Shown here: positions 45,633-56,282 of the stretch, in pieces
Layout: every line of letters starts with the position of its first letter
Position numbering within the stretch: the stretch's first letter is position 1
Assembly: GCA_030762895.1 (NCBI GenBank)
Contig: CM061062.1
Coordinates: forward strand, 286,250,397-286,314,396
Reading direction: 5' to 3'
DNA from: Sophora flavescens
Lineage: Eukaryota > Streptophyta > Magnoliopsida > Fabales > Fabaceae
Length of the DNA stretch: 64,000 nt
Notes under the pieces: generated by a model
Seen by the model: only the letters and a program-made list of their open reading frames with translations
What the model was told of the DNA's origin: nothing
Databases searched by the model: none
Made by a program: the position numbers and the translations under genes

Positions 45633-47850
45633 TGTCGCGAAAAAGGGATAAGAAGACGGAGGAGTCGCCACTAAAATTTTTATTTGGAAAATCTTAGAAA
45701 ACCCAATTATCTAAAGGTAAACTGGTCTTTTAAAAAAGAGAGATATGAGTCCGGGAGTCGGTTACGAGTAGGGAAGGTATTAGCACCCCACATCGCCCGT
45801 TTAAAAAACGGTACCTCAAGTTAATTGTGCAAAAAATATTTTAATAACCTTTTAAATATTTATTTGACCCCGAAAATTATTTACAAGAAAGAATTATTTT
45901 AAATTCTAATTTTTAGATTTTTATTAGTTTTTATATTTTTAAATTTATTGTTTATAAAAAATTAAATGAGTTGAACATGGCACATGAGTCCACAGGGCAA
46001 CCTCAAATCTAAGGGACTGAACATGACACTGTGTCCATAGAGCATCCCTAAAAATAGAAAAGTTTAATTTTTTGATTAATTATTTTAATATAAAAAGGAG
46101 ATAAAAAAGGAAAATTTAGTTTTGGCCCGACAAGATGATTTATCTTGCTCCTACGTATTCCCGGGTGCGATGGGAAACTCAAAGCCACGTAGTTCTTTTG
46201 AAAAGATTTGATTGATTGGTTGATTTTAATTTTTGATAAAGATTTTGATTTATTTAATTTTTTTTAAAAAAAAGAAGATTTTTATTTCAGAATAAATTCA
46301 CTTTTGCGTAGAGTCCAAGATAGCAGTGCTACATGATAAACCCTTACAATTCATATGATACTTGGGGATGAAAATTCATACATCAACATCGTAGAGTGTT
46401 ACATGAATTCAAAGAATTTTTTTTCATAACTTTTGTTTTTTTTTTCCTTTTTTTTTTTCTCTTAAGAAATGTAGTAGTATTTAATAAAGTTGGACTCTAC
46501 AGACTCCACGTGCCTTACAAATTCAACCCATGACTTTTGGACCAAGACCCTGTTGGGAGTTTAAAAATAAAGTTAAAAAAAAAACGGGGGAAAAGCCATA
46601 AACATGAGAGAAGGGGATTACGGAACAGATCAAAGCCTTGAACAGATCAAAGCCCTTTTTAAAAAAAATAAAAAAAAAATAAAAAAATAAAAAAATAAAA
46701 AATGTTTTCTCACTTGTCACTTTTCAAAATAAAGCTATGCCATTTGGAAAAACAGTACACGGTTTTGGCAAAAGGTAAAAGGCTAGTTCCCTGTGTTTAT
46801 TGCTACCAACACAACATAAAACAAAATAAAGTGGCAAAACCCAGACAGACGAGGTGAGGTTACAGTGAGAGAGAGTGACAAACCAAAGAGAAACCTTGAA
46901 CCTTCACCCCTGTACGAACGCCGGAGGGAGCAGCGGCTGGCCGGAACTGCGGTTTCCGTCGAAGGTAGTGGCTGGGTTGGAGACAAGACGGTGATGACGC
47001 GGCGGAGTGCTGGTTCTGGTTCGTGAATGGCAGTGGCGGAGAAGGCGTGGCTGGTGTAGCAAGGGAAAAGGGGAAGAGCACTTGGAGTTTTCAAAGTTGA
47101 GAGGAGGAGGAAGAAGTTCTACTGAAGGAGGAGAAAAAACGTAAAAGGGAAGGGAGAAGGAGATGGGTTCTATCTGTAGAAGAGTAGAGGAGGAAGAAAA
47201 ATGAAGGTTCTTGCTCACTGTTCTTGCTCTCTCTTTCAGTATTTCTTTATGGACATTTTTTGTTTTTTTTTTTTTTTGGGTTTTGAAAGCAGAAACAGGA
47301 GAAGAAAATTTCGTCCGCCCCCTCCCTGTTGTCTCTGTTGGGTCCTTTTTTATAGAAGAAGATGAACTCTTCTCAATGTCATTGGGACCTTGCAAGCTTG
47401 AGTGTTGCAGAGGTTACCATGCTCAGGTCCCTTTCCATTCCCATTTATGTTTCTTCTTCCTCTGATCTAGGCAGATGCTTTTCCCCAAGTTCTGAAAATT
47501 AACTAAAAATGGAGATTGATTACTTGAGCTTTGGGGGAGATTTTGACAGTTGCACTGGCTCTTGAGCAGCCCCCATCTGAGTGTTGCTTCATTCAAGAAG
47601 GCTTGGGAGTATGTTGGGTTAAGAGGAAGGCTGAGGGGGAATGACCAAAATTGCAGAAAAAGTAGGGTATTGGTGATAAGAGCCATTGGACGTTGCACAC
47701 TGACATAGAGGACTCAAGAAACCTTCTTTTTCCTTTTTTTTTATTTGACTTTCAGATGTATTATTTTTTATTTTATTTTTATTTTCCATTTTTAATTTTG
47801 TAAATATTAATTAAAAGGATAAAATATCCGGACAAAATTAGGTGTTCACA
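45633..47850. repeat. Solo LTR, Ty3/gypsy Ogre/Tat-like
   Basis: It runs TGTCGCGAAAAAGGG to GGTGTTCACA (TG...CA) with CGTGG on both sides. GGAGTCGCCACTAAA and GGGAAGGTATTAGCACCCC near the start are typical of long Ogre/Tat LTRs of legumes. That lineage assignment is from memory. No internal region remains, so it probably arose by recombination between two LTRs. A leader-like GC-rich stretch lies on the minus strand at about 46900-47400. Confidence 0.78.
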
Positions 47851-48063
47851 CGTGGGAAATATTTCCCAGGGATCTATCCCTGGGAAATTTCCCAAGGTCA
47901 GAACCTGGATATTTCCCTGCATGGCCAGGGAAACGTTCCCACCAAATAAACCGAGGGATCTAAATCCGTGGGTCATCCCTGGGAAATGTGTATTTTCCCA
48001 CGGATTTTATGGATTTCCCAGGGTCATAGGCCCTGGGAAACAGCGAAAATTCTTGTAGTGGTT

Positions 48064-49447
48064 GGAAACAGTGAAGGATGGGATCCAAGAAGAGGAGGAT
48101 AGTGCCTCCTACAAGGAATCAAAGAAGAGAGATTACAAGGCTCTCATCATCCTTCATCAATGTGTGGATGATGTGAATCTTGGGAATATTGCTTCAGCCA
48201 AAAATGCTAAAGAAGCCTGGGATATCTTGCACAAAGTCTATAGAGGTGATGAAAGAAAGTGTGACAAGAAAGAAAGAACAGAGGCACTAACAGCGGCAGA
48301 GTCTTTCCGAGTAATCCCAACTCAGACAGTAACACAAATGGGAGAGGAAGAAAAGAAACCGGAGGAACCCAACAAAGCAGAGGAATCTAAAAAGGCAAAA
48401 GAAGAGACGAAGAAAGAAACAAAGGAAGAAGCAGCAGCAGCTGAACCGGCTGAAAAACTGGTCGAAGAGAAAAAAACGGAGGAATCAAAGGATGTCAAAG
48501 AATACAAAGCCAAAACCTCTCCTCCGCCGCCGCAAGAAATTCTGCTGAAAGTGTTCATGCATTGTGAAGGTTGTGCTCGCAAGGTTCGTCGGTCCCTCAA
48601 AGGATTCCCAGGGGTTGAAGATGTAATCACGGATTGCAAGTCTCACAAGGTGGTAGTTAAAGGAGAAAAAGTGGATCCACTTAAGGTTCTAGAGAGAGTA
48701 CAGAGAAAGAGTCATAGAAAAGTTGAACTTCTTTCTCCGATCCCAAAACCTCCTGCAGAGGAAGAGAAGCCCAAGCCAGAGGAAAAGAAAGAAGAGCCTC
48801 AGATTGTCACGGTTGTTCTGAAAGTTCACATGCATTGCGAAGCTTGTGCTCAGGAAATCAAGAGACGCATACAGAGAATGAAGGGAGTGGAATCAGTGGA
48901 ACTAGATCTGCAACTCGCGACGGAGGCTCAGGCGGAGAGATTCGAACCAGGTCCGGTCACAGTGTCGACGGAGTCATCGGACCAAGTCAGTCACACGGCG
49001 GTTCATCGGATGTTCGGGGGTGAGAAGCAACTGTGTCGTGTTCTAGAGGTGTCGCAAAGGGCAAACCGGGTAACCACCGTGGCGAAGAAAGGAGGTCTGA
49101 TCAAACCGCTGCCGGAATCGCTGGTTGAACCACCATGGGCGTCGACCAGGAAACCGCGAATGGAAGAAGGAATGGGTTGTATGTGGTGTTGTGATGAGGT
49201 GAAGCGGCTGATTGTTGAGGCTGAGATGGAAGAGAAAGTGAAGGGGGTTGAGAAGATGATGGCAGGGGCATGGATGGAATTTCGAAACTTTGGTCAACTT
49301 TGTGACCTAATGGGCCAAGCCCAAGTCATGGAAGAGGAGCAGCAGAAATTTATTTCTGCCTATTGGGAGCTCAATTTCAGAAATTGGGCCATGTGTTCAT
49401 GGGTGAAGCCCATATTAGTGAAGAAATTGAATTGGGTCCTAAGCTGA
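48064..49447 (+). CDS. Chimeric ORF: copia gag, then HIPP-type double heavy-metal-associated domain, then unknown
   Basis: From the right edge of the CACTA element the copia gag frame continues (KRDYKALIILHQCVDDVNLG, AKEAWDILHKVYRGDERK) to about 48278. A short linker leads to MGEEEKKPEEPNKAEESKK at 48338, the N-terminus of a heavy-metal-associated isoprenylated plant protein. HMA domain 1 has MHCEGCARKVRRSLKGF (from 48556); HMA domain 2 has MHCEACAQEIKRRIQRM (from 48829). Both keep the MxCxxC metal site. HIPP similarity stops near 48911 within domain 2, and the remaining 178 codons match nothing I recognise. No CaaX prenylation box is present. No intron interrupts the HIPP part. The frame has no stop for 461 codons, but it begins at the CACTA junction, so the gag start codon is now 9 kb upstream. 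Confidence 0.85.
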
Positions 49448-49560
49448 AAGATGATGGAGAGAAGGGTCATATTGGGTCAATTTTATTTGCTCTTGTTGAC
49501 TTGATCGGTCAAGCACAATTCTACAAAAGATTGCAATGGGATCCAGGTGGACATATATGT
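48911..49560 (+). other. Sequence of unknown origin inside the small copia element
   Basis: Downstream of the HIPP breakpoint the DNA is G-rich (for example GGTCCGGTCACAGTGTCGACG) and stays open in the gag frame to TGA at 49445. It resembles neither copia pol nor the end of an HIPP. It may be a second host fragment. Confidence 0.6.
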
Positions 49561-49630
49561 GTATGTTAGTGATATATAAAATGTGCATTATAAAAATACA
49601 ATTTAGTGAAATATTTGAATTACCGGGGAG

Positions 49631-49932
49631 TATTAGAAGTAATTCAAATAGAGTTAGTTGTTGTAGTTAGGAATTTGTTAATTGTAGTTAGTTGATGTGT
49701 AAGTAAGAGTGAGTTAGTTAGTGAATATAGTGGATGGTGTAAATCTATAAATAGACTTAGTGCCATAGTGTGAATGTGTACAATTGTGTAGAGAAGTGTA
49801 AGTATGAAAAGTGATATTAGTGAATAAAATTTCAGTTTGTGATATTCTCTTCTAATCCTCTTTCTCTCCATAATTCTTCTTTGTTTTAGTGTGCATTGTG
49901 AGTATGTGATAAGCCATAGCTTATGTCCAACA
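49631..49932 (+). repeat. Small copia element, 3' LTR
   Basis: It matches 38670-38975 closely but begins TATTAGAAGT instead of TGTTGGAAGT, so the terminal TG is mutated. A purine stretch (CCGGGGAG) precedes it. Confidence 0.92.
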
Positions 49933-50072
49933 GACCCAATGTAGCTGGTTTAAATTAATGGGAAGACTTACTATTCTTGTTCCTTAATTAGCGATGGGTT
50001 AATTCTTTGTACTTTTAATTCGTCTCCATGTTTCGGTGCATAAATATAATTGAATGTTTTTTTAATCAACTT

Positions 50073-50656
50073 TTTTTTTTTTGACTAAAAAGATATTCAT
50101 TCACTCAAATTGATAAAATACATCGGACAACACAAATTCAACATCGCTAAAAACCGAAAAGGATGAATCTGCGAACAAACTCATAGTACCCAGGTTAATA
50201 GCATAACACGGCAAAATCAAAATGCCTACAAAAGTGACAAAATCAAAGTCATTAAAATACTCATGTCTCCAGATCTGTAACATTGACGCCCAATTCTTGA
50301 TCAAATATGTGATGGATCAAAGCAAATCTGTCAATCTGAACCAAACGAACACCACACCAAGATGGGAAATCAAACAAACACCGCACCAAGACAGGAAATC
50401 AAACAACGCCTCACCAAGACGACGAACGACAATACCGCCACACACAGAAGACGAAAAACATGAAAAACATAAAGAAAAAAAAAACTCAGATCCATATGGA
50501 GAAACCACTTATTTAGATAAAATGGGAGAAAAAACTGAGTAAAGGAGTGATTCCAAGCCAAAAAATGGTTCAAAACCACCCCCTCTAATGATGGCACGTG
50601 ATTGTGTGTTGAAAGAAGGAAGAGTGAAGTTAGAGAGAAAATGAGGTGTACATGAG
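50073..50656 (-). mobile_element. Non-LTR retroposon with poly(A) and 11-bp target duplication
   Basis: TTAATCAACTT occurs at 50062-50072 and 50657-50667. A T-run of about 10 bases at the left end is the poly(A) tail of a minus-strand copy. On that strand the 5' end is CT-rich, and short open frames run through most of it without any domain I can name. It is a 5'-truncated or non-autonomous LINE product, about 584 bp long. Confidence 0.7.
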
Positions 50657-50667
50657 TTAATCAACTT

Positions 50668-52383
50668 GTTTTATTATAATTTGTAAATAGCATAGTCAAA
50701 CTTAGTGGCCAAGACCGAAGAACTTTCTCAGTTGTAGGCAAGGTGACTCTCCAAGCCCTAAGCATGCTACAATTTTGGTCTATGCATGTGACCTACTATA
50801 TGTTCTGTCATCTCTATCTCTATATGTAATTAATAATGATTTGTAGAAGAAAGCAAAGCAAAGCATACACTCCAATTTCAGGCTTCAGCAGCTCTCTATA
50901 GCTAGTTGTTTTATGATTTGTTAACATTTTGATACTTGTGTTCAGAAGTATTTATTGTCACTCTTTTTTTTTAATTAAATAGTGTTTGATTTCTTTAATT
51001 TTAATAGTTTAAATTAATCATTTAATTAAAAGGTAAATAAATAAAAATGATAATAGACACATAAACTAATTAAGTCACAACAGACCAACATGTGGTTGGT
51101 TCAAGAAGTCAGGGGTTGGATCATTGACTCTTGTGTATGGAGAAAACTTGGTTGGGATAGGTCGGTCATTTAATAATATCTAATATCTCAAGTAATTAGT
51201 CTCTACAATTATGTGCAGAAGATACCCGAGAAATCCAAATTATCGCAGTCAAAACGGACACTTTATATTTTGTCTCGTTGTCTTACTTGTCTAGAAGATA
51301 CAACAATCTATTTTCCTTCCTAGTTCATATAGAATATTGTTAAAGCTTTAAAGTTCTATATAATTTGACTTGCATATTAAGATTCGTTTTCTCGTGCTGT
51401 TTTTTTCTCCCGTTTCACACTGAAAAAAATGAAGGCTTAAAAGATGCTTTGTTAATTTGGGTGCGCTTGAATAAACAATTTAATTAAGAACTTATCAGAT
51501 AAGATTTTATCGCATGAGAGTTTATGTCATAAGCGTTTAAAGAAAGAAAGAGACATAAGAGAATTTGAATAGTGAAAAACACGGAGAGGGTATTTAGTGC
51601 ATAAACTCTTATGATAATTCCATAAGCTTCTCCCAGTGACTTATGAAAATAAGTCAAAAACTCCTTATGAGATAGCATAAGTTATTTTTATAAACTCTGT
51701 CAAACACACTGCATAAGAGCTTATGTCATCCGATTACTTTTTCCATTTTCCACGCACTGTATGCTAGCTAGTTTCTCCAATCAATTTTGTTTAACATAAC
51801 TCAGCAGTTAACTACGCTAGAGAGGGGCATTAATCCTGGTCAAGTCGATGTTTTCAAATGTAACCTACTTTTTTGCCTCACTTTTATGGATATCCAAATT
51901 TCTCCCTCCTTTTAATTGCAATTTTAACATACTCTTCTGACCCTCATTTTCAAAAAAAAAAAAAAATTGCACCGTTCCTATAAAAAATTTACCCTGTATT
52001 CATTGCATTGTTAAAAAAATATAAAAATATTTTAAAAGATATTAAAAATTATAAGTGATATATAATATTAATTCAAGTGGAATTTAAAAAATATAAATTA
52101 TTATACCAAAAAATTAAAATAAATTACTTTAAATAAAAAACAAATACAAAATTAACTTAAATTTTTTTATTTACATACTAAATAGAGAAATTAAAAATGG
52201 CATGAGAGAATAGTTCAAGATACCAAAATTCTAAAACAACAAAAATCAAAACAGATCAAGACAGAAATGTGAGTCTCATCTTATCCCTCAGTAGTCGAAC
52301 CCGCATCAATATAGAAATGTTAAATGAACACAAAAATTTGACACTTACATCGTATATTACTGTAGTAAAATACTATTTCAATA
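50668..52383. other. AT-rich intergenic DNA with one MITE
   Basis: No gene was seen. At about 51459-51735 lies a relative of the 27177-27750 MITE, starting GGGTGCGCTTGAATAAACAA and ending CAAACACACTGCATAAG, with CTTATG/CATAAG words between. Confidence 0.5.
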
Positions 52384-52545
52384 ATGAATAGAATTTTAGT
52401 GATAAAACAAATCATTAACGAGTTAAGAAAATACTTAAAAATACTAGAAAAATTAGAACAAAATAACCATATTATTTACCAACAAGAATTGGTTAGAAAA
52501 AGAAAAAACAGATTAAAACAAGAATTAGAAAAATACAAAGGATAA
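52384..52545 (+). CDS. Small pararetroviral ORF, 53 aa
   Basis: A Lys/Glu-rich, helical 53-residue frame from ATG 52384 that ends in TAATG shared with the next ORF's start. Function unknown. It is the first viral ORF after the left junction. Confidence 0.55.
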   Translation: MNRILVIKQIINELRKYLKILEKLEQNNHIIYQQELVRKRKNRLKQELEKYKG

Positions 52546-52943
52546 TGGGACTATCCGAAGAAATAGAATCAGGATTCAAAGAATTAGAAAAACTAATGAA
52601 AGAGATAAATAGAAATATCATTCAACTAATTGAAAATACAGAAAAAATTGCAAATTATACTTGCAATAAAATACAAAAAGGACAAAATGAAATAAACAAC
52701 ATTAAAGAAACATTATATAATATAAGCAGAGGAAAAGAAACAGATGAAAATGAAGACATTATTAGAATAAAGATTATTCTAGAACAACTAGAAAACCTTT
52801 TAAATTATGAAGAATATAATAGATGTATAACAAAAAAGGAATTAGAAGAAATTTTAGAAACAAAAAACTTAAACAAAATAATAATTAAGCAAGAACTAAA
52901 CCAAGAACGAATACCTACACCCGTATCTTCATGGAGAGGATAA
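52545..52943 (+). CDS. Pararetroviral ORF, coiled-coil protein, 132 aa
   Basis: A mostly helical protein with heptad-like spacing of I and L in its first 110 residues and a short C-terminal Pro/Ser/Trp tail. Size, coiled coil and place before the coat gene fit the virion-associated protein of caulimovirids. I infer this from position and shape, with no sequence motif. It overlaps the following ORF by 13 bp. Confidence 0.6.
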   Translation: MGLSEEIESGFKELEKLMKEINRNIIQLIENTEKIANYTCNKIQKGQNEINNIKETLYNISRGKETDENEDIIRIKIILEQLENLLNYEEYNRCITKKELEEILETKNLNKIIIKQELNQERIPTPVSSWRG

Positions 52944-53239
52944 AAGACGATTATATGGAAACATTAAGAAAATCAAATGATTTAGAAGAAATTCAACAAT
53001 TACTAGAACAACTAAAAATAGTTGAAGAAGAAAATAATAAAATACACAAAATTGAAAAGATCGATAAAAAGGATATAGAAAACAATGAAGAAATAATTTT
53101 AAACTATAGTTTATCTTCAGAATCTGAAGAAAACCATATAAGAATGGAAAAAGGAGAATATAGCGGAAAAAGCCCTAAAAGAAAATGGGAAGAATATAGA
53201 TATACACCCGAAGGAGCTTGGGATAAATATGAAGAATAA
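52931..53239 (+). CDS. Pararetroviral ORF, acidic, probable coat-protein N-region
   Basis: An acidic, Glu-rich 102-aa frame with a Ser/Glu cluster, ending four bases before the coat ORF. Caulimovirid coat precursors begin with an acidic region, so this may be the separated N-terminal part of that precursor. It could also be a true small ORF. Confidence 0.5.
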   Translation: MERIKDDYMETLRKSNDLEEIQQLLEQLKIVEEENNKIHKIEKIDKKDIENNEEIILNYSLSSESEENHIRMEKGEYSGKSPKRKWEEYRYTPEGAWDKYEE

Positions 53240-53242
53240 ACT

Positions 53243-54286
53243 ATGTATAATAAAGGATACGCAAGAAAAAATAATAATAAATGGACAAAAATTCAAGAAG
53301 AATTTAAACCTCGATATAATAATATAGGAAATATTCTTGACCTTGATTGTATAAGAAATAAAGAAGAAGTCCTATTAAGATGGACTAATGATATAATATT
53401 AATGATCTTGACTGATGAAAGATTTAAACAATTAAACTTTCTAGAAACTAAAAACTTTGTAACATTTAAAACATCTGGAAATGTACAAAAGTTTTTAGTA
53501 GGAATTAAAGATGAAGACTGGATTAGATTTGGGAGAATGGTTGACACCAGCTCAGATTATGTTAAATTAATAATGACACTAATACATCAAGAATTTTTAG
53601 GATATAATCTAATGGAACAAAGAGAAAAGACGAACAAAACTCTACTTGAAAATGCTAAATCACATTTGAATAGAATGCAGATTTGTGATATGTGCCAGAT
53701 TGAAAGTTTCATCTGCGAATATCAAAAATACTATTATCAATTGGATGAAGAAACTAAGGAAATATATAAATATATATTTATAGATAAACTACCATATCCA
53801 CTTAATTCGAATATCAATAAATTATGGGAATTAAGGCCAGAAGAAACCGCAAATACTTTAGGAGGAGTTATTAAACTCTTATACCAAGAATTAAGAGAAC
53901 AGTGTTTGAATAAAGAAACAATTAGACAATTGAATAGAGGAAGTACTGTCATTTGTTGTGACATCCCAGAAATAGAAAAACCAGGGAAATATGGTTGTGA
54001 AAAAACAGTAAGAAGAAAAAGAAAAAATTATAAGAAATCAAACTTACGAAAAACTTATCCTAGAAAAAAGAATTATTATAAAAATAATAAAAAGAAATAT
54101 TTTAGGAGAAAGAAAGCAACACCAAGAAAATACTGCCCAAAGGGGAAAAAGAAATGTGTTTGTTGGATATGTAATGTCGAAGGATATTATGCCAATGAAT
54201 GCCCTCAAAGAAAGGAAAAAGATTTTAAAGAAAAATCAAAATTAATAAAACAAGTTTTCCAGATATATGAACTTGAACCACTATAA
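53243..54286 (+). CDS. Pararetroviral coat protein
   Basis: The 347-aa frame has a middle region with the caulimovirid capsid pattern, then a very basic Lys/Arg-rich stretch (about residues 250-300) and a zinc-knuckle site near residues 308-321: C-x2-C-x9-C is kept, while the usual His of the CCHC set is Tyr. The basic tract and knuckle bind viral RNA in relatives. The frame is open throughout. Confidence 0.82.
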   Translation: MYNKGYARKNNNKWTKIQEEFKPRYNNIGNILDLDCIRNKEEVLLRWTNDIILMILTDERFKQLNFLETKNFVTFKTSGNVQKFLVGIKDEDWIRFGRMVDTSSDYVKLIMTLIHQEFLGYNLMEQREKTNKTLLENAKSHLNRMQICDMCQIESFICEYQKYYYQLDEETKEIYKYIFIDKLPYPLNSNINKLWELRPEETANTLGGVIKLLYQELREQCLNKETIRQLNRGSTVICCDIPEIEKPGKYGCEKTVRRKRKNYKKSNLRKTYPRKKNYYKNNKKKYFRRKKATPRKYCPKGKKKCVCWICNVEGYYANECPQRKEKDFKEKSKLIKQVFQIYELEPL

Positions 54287-54317
54287 GAAGAATTAAGTGA
54301 TTCAGATGTAAGTATAT

Positions 54318-56282
54318 ATGAATATTCAGAAGATGGATTATCTTCAGAAAAAAGAGAATCCAAATAATACATATATAAAAATATTGATAGAAAAAAGTAA
54401 TAATGAAACAGAAGCCTATATAGATACTGGAGCAAGTCTTTGGCTTGCAACAGAAGCCCTTATAGATAATTGGGAAAGACTAGAAAAGTCATTAAAAATA
54501 CAAATTGCAAATGGATCAATACATCATCTGTATTGGATAGCAAAAAGAATCACTTTGGTCATACAAGAAAAGATATTTATTTTACCAACAATATATAAAC
54601 AAGAAACTGGAATAGATATAATTATTGGAAATAATTTCTTAAGACTTTATGGACCATTTTGACAACATCTGAAATATATTACTCTAAAAACATCATATAT
54701 TTATCAGAAGCAAAAACGTGAAATCATAAAAATACCAATTATTCATTTTTCTGCATGTACTTATTCATCAAAGTTTCAACAGCCGAAACGTGGTGAGATT
54801 ATTAGTTTAATTTGTACAAAAATTCGTCATGTACTGGTGAATTCAGAACCCAATAGAATAATTCCAGCTCATATAGAAGAACTCTTGGATAAGGTTTGTA
54901 GTGAAAACCCTTTAGATCCAAAAATTAATAAAAATACTGAATTAGTTGAATTAAAATTAAAAGACCCAACGAAGGAAGTCAAATGTAAACCAATGATCTA
55001 TACAAAAATAGATAATTTGCAAAAGACATTGAAGAAATGTGTAAAAAAGGATTAATTAGACCATCAAATAGTAAACATTATGCACCAGCTTTTTTATGTA
55101 GAAAATCATAATGAAATAAAAAGATGTAAAAGAAGGATGGTAATTAATTACAAGCAAATTAATGATGCCATAGAAGGAGATGCTTATTTCCTCCCAAGAA
55201 AATACTTAATTATTGAAAGAATTAGAAATATGGATTGGTTTAACACTTTTGATTGTAAATCAGGATTTTATCAGATTAGATTGACTGAAGAATCAAAAGC
55301 ATTAACAACATTGAGTCGTCCTCAAGGACAATATGAATGGAATGTACTACCAATGGGATTAAAACAATCACCAGGAATCTTCCAACGAAGGATAGATTCA
55401 ATTCTCAAAGAATTCAAAGACTTTTATCTTATTTATATTGATGATATATTAATTTTTTCTAATAAATGATTAAATGATCATTTTGAAAAAATAGAATTAG
55501 TTCTCAATAAATGTTATGAACACAGAATAGTTTTAAGTAAAAAGAAAGTTGTTTTAGGCCATAACAGAATTAATTATTTAGGATTGGAAATTGAAAAGGG
55601 AAAAATTATAATACAACGACATGTATTAGAAAAACTTCAAAACTTTCCAACAAAATTAAAGGATAAAAAGGATCTACAAAGATTTCTTGGACTATTAACA
55701 TATATTTCAAATGAAGGTTTCATCAGGAATCTTGCAGCGGAGAGAAGGATCCTCCAATAAAAGCTGAAGAAAGATGTCCCTTGGACATGGACTGATGAAG
55801 ACGATAGACTTATTATAAAAATGAAAGACTTATGCCAGGAACTCCCTGAGCTTTATCATCCATCGGATGATGATATAATAATTATTGAGACTGATGCCTC
55901 AAATGACTGTTGGGGAGGTGTTATGAAAGTAAAACCCCCTGGATACAAAAAAGAATTACTATGTCGATACATGTCTGGAACTTTTTCATACAGTGAAATT
56001 AATTATCCTACTCATGAAAAAGAAACACCGACTTTGATCCGTATGTTAGAAAAACATCGGATTTATATACTGGATAAGAACTTTATTGTCCGAACCGATT
56101 CTACTTATGTTGCAGGTTTTAAAAACTTAAATCATAAAGGCACTTACAAACAAGGACGATTGATTAGATGACAAATGAAACTTGTCGAATACAATTATTC
56201 AATCTCTCACATTAAGGGAGACAAAAATGGTATTGCAGATATATTATCAAGAGAATGGAGCAGCAAACAACTGAAGATATAA
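54318..56282 (+). pseudogene. Pararetroviral polymerase (protease, RT, RNase H), broken
   Basis: Segments are spread over several frames. The protease (54318-54662) has DTGAS and ends at a stop. RT is in 54837-55469, with a frame change near 55055 and the catalytic YIDD at about 55435-55446, followed by TGA at 55467. RNase H is in 55821-56171, with the TDAS motif and a TGA at 56169. A further piece runs to TAA at 56280-56282, overlapping the next ORF by 28 bp. At least four breaks remove function. Confidence 0.87.

Larger units (their letters stand above)
39131..48060 (+). mobile_element. CACTA (En/Spm-type) DNA transposon
   Basis: It starts CACTACAAGAAATTAAGC and ends in reverse CACTACAAGAATTTTCGC, with 3-bp target duplications GTT at 39128-39130 and 48061-48063. 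Both ends carry many TTTCCCA(C/G)GG sub-terminal repeats (39148-39500; 45517-45620 and 47855-48048). It holds a truncated tnpD-like gene and a broken tnpA-like gene on the plus strand. A solo LTR sits in the right sub-terminal zone. It lies in gag of the small copia element. Confidence 0.94.
38670..49932 (+). mobile_element. Small non-autonomous copia-type LTR element carrying host gene sequence
   Basis: LTRs of 306 and 302 bp flank the element. The flanks are TACCC on the left and GACCC on the right, a target duplication with one mismatch. After the left LTR come a tRNA-iMet-type primer site and the first 37 codons of gag. A CACTA element then intervenes. Beyond it gag continues for about 70 codons and then becomes HIPP-type coding sequence. 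No protease, integrase or RT is present. Without the CACTA insertion the element is only about 2.3 kb, so it depended on another element to move. Confidence 0.88.

Noticed and set aside
46783..47465. Several overlapping frames on both strands in a GC-richer stretch
   Set aside because: They lie inside the solo LTR, overlap each other in different frames and carry no recognisable domain.
48338..48911. HIPP-type sequence as a functional host gene
   Set aside because: It is enclosed by LTRs, fused to gag, lacks the end of HMA domain 2 and the CaaX box, and shows no promoter of its own.
50101..50597. Minus-strand open frames as a small host gene
   Set aside because: They fall within a retroposon bounded by an 11-bp duplication and a poly(A) tail, and show no conserved domain.
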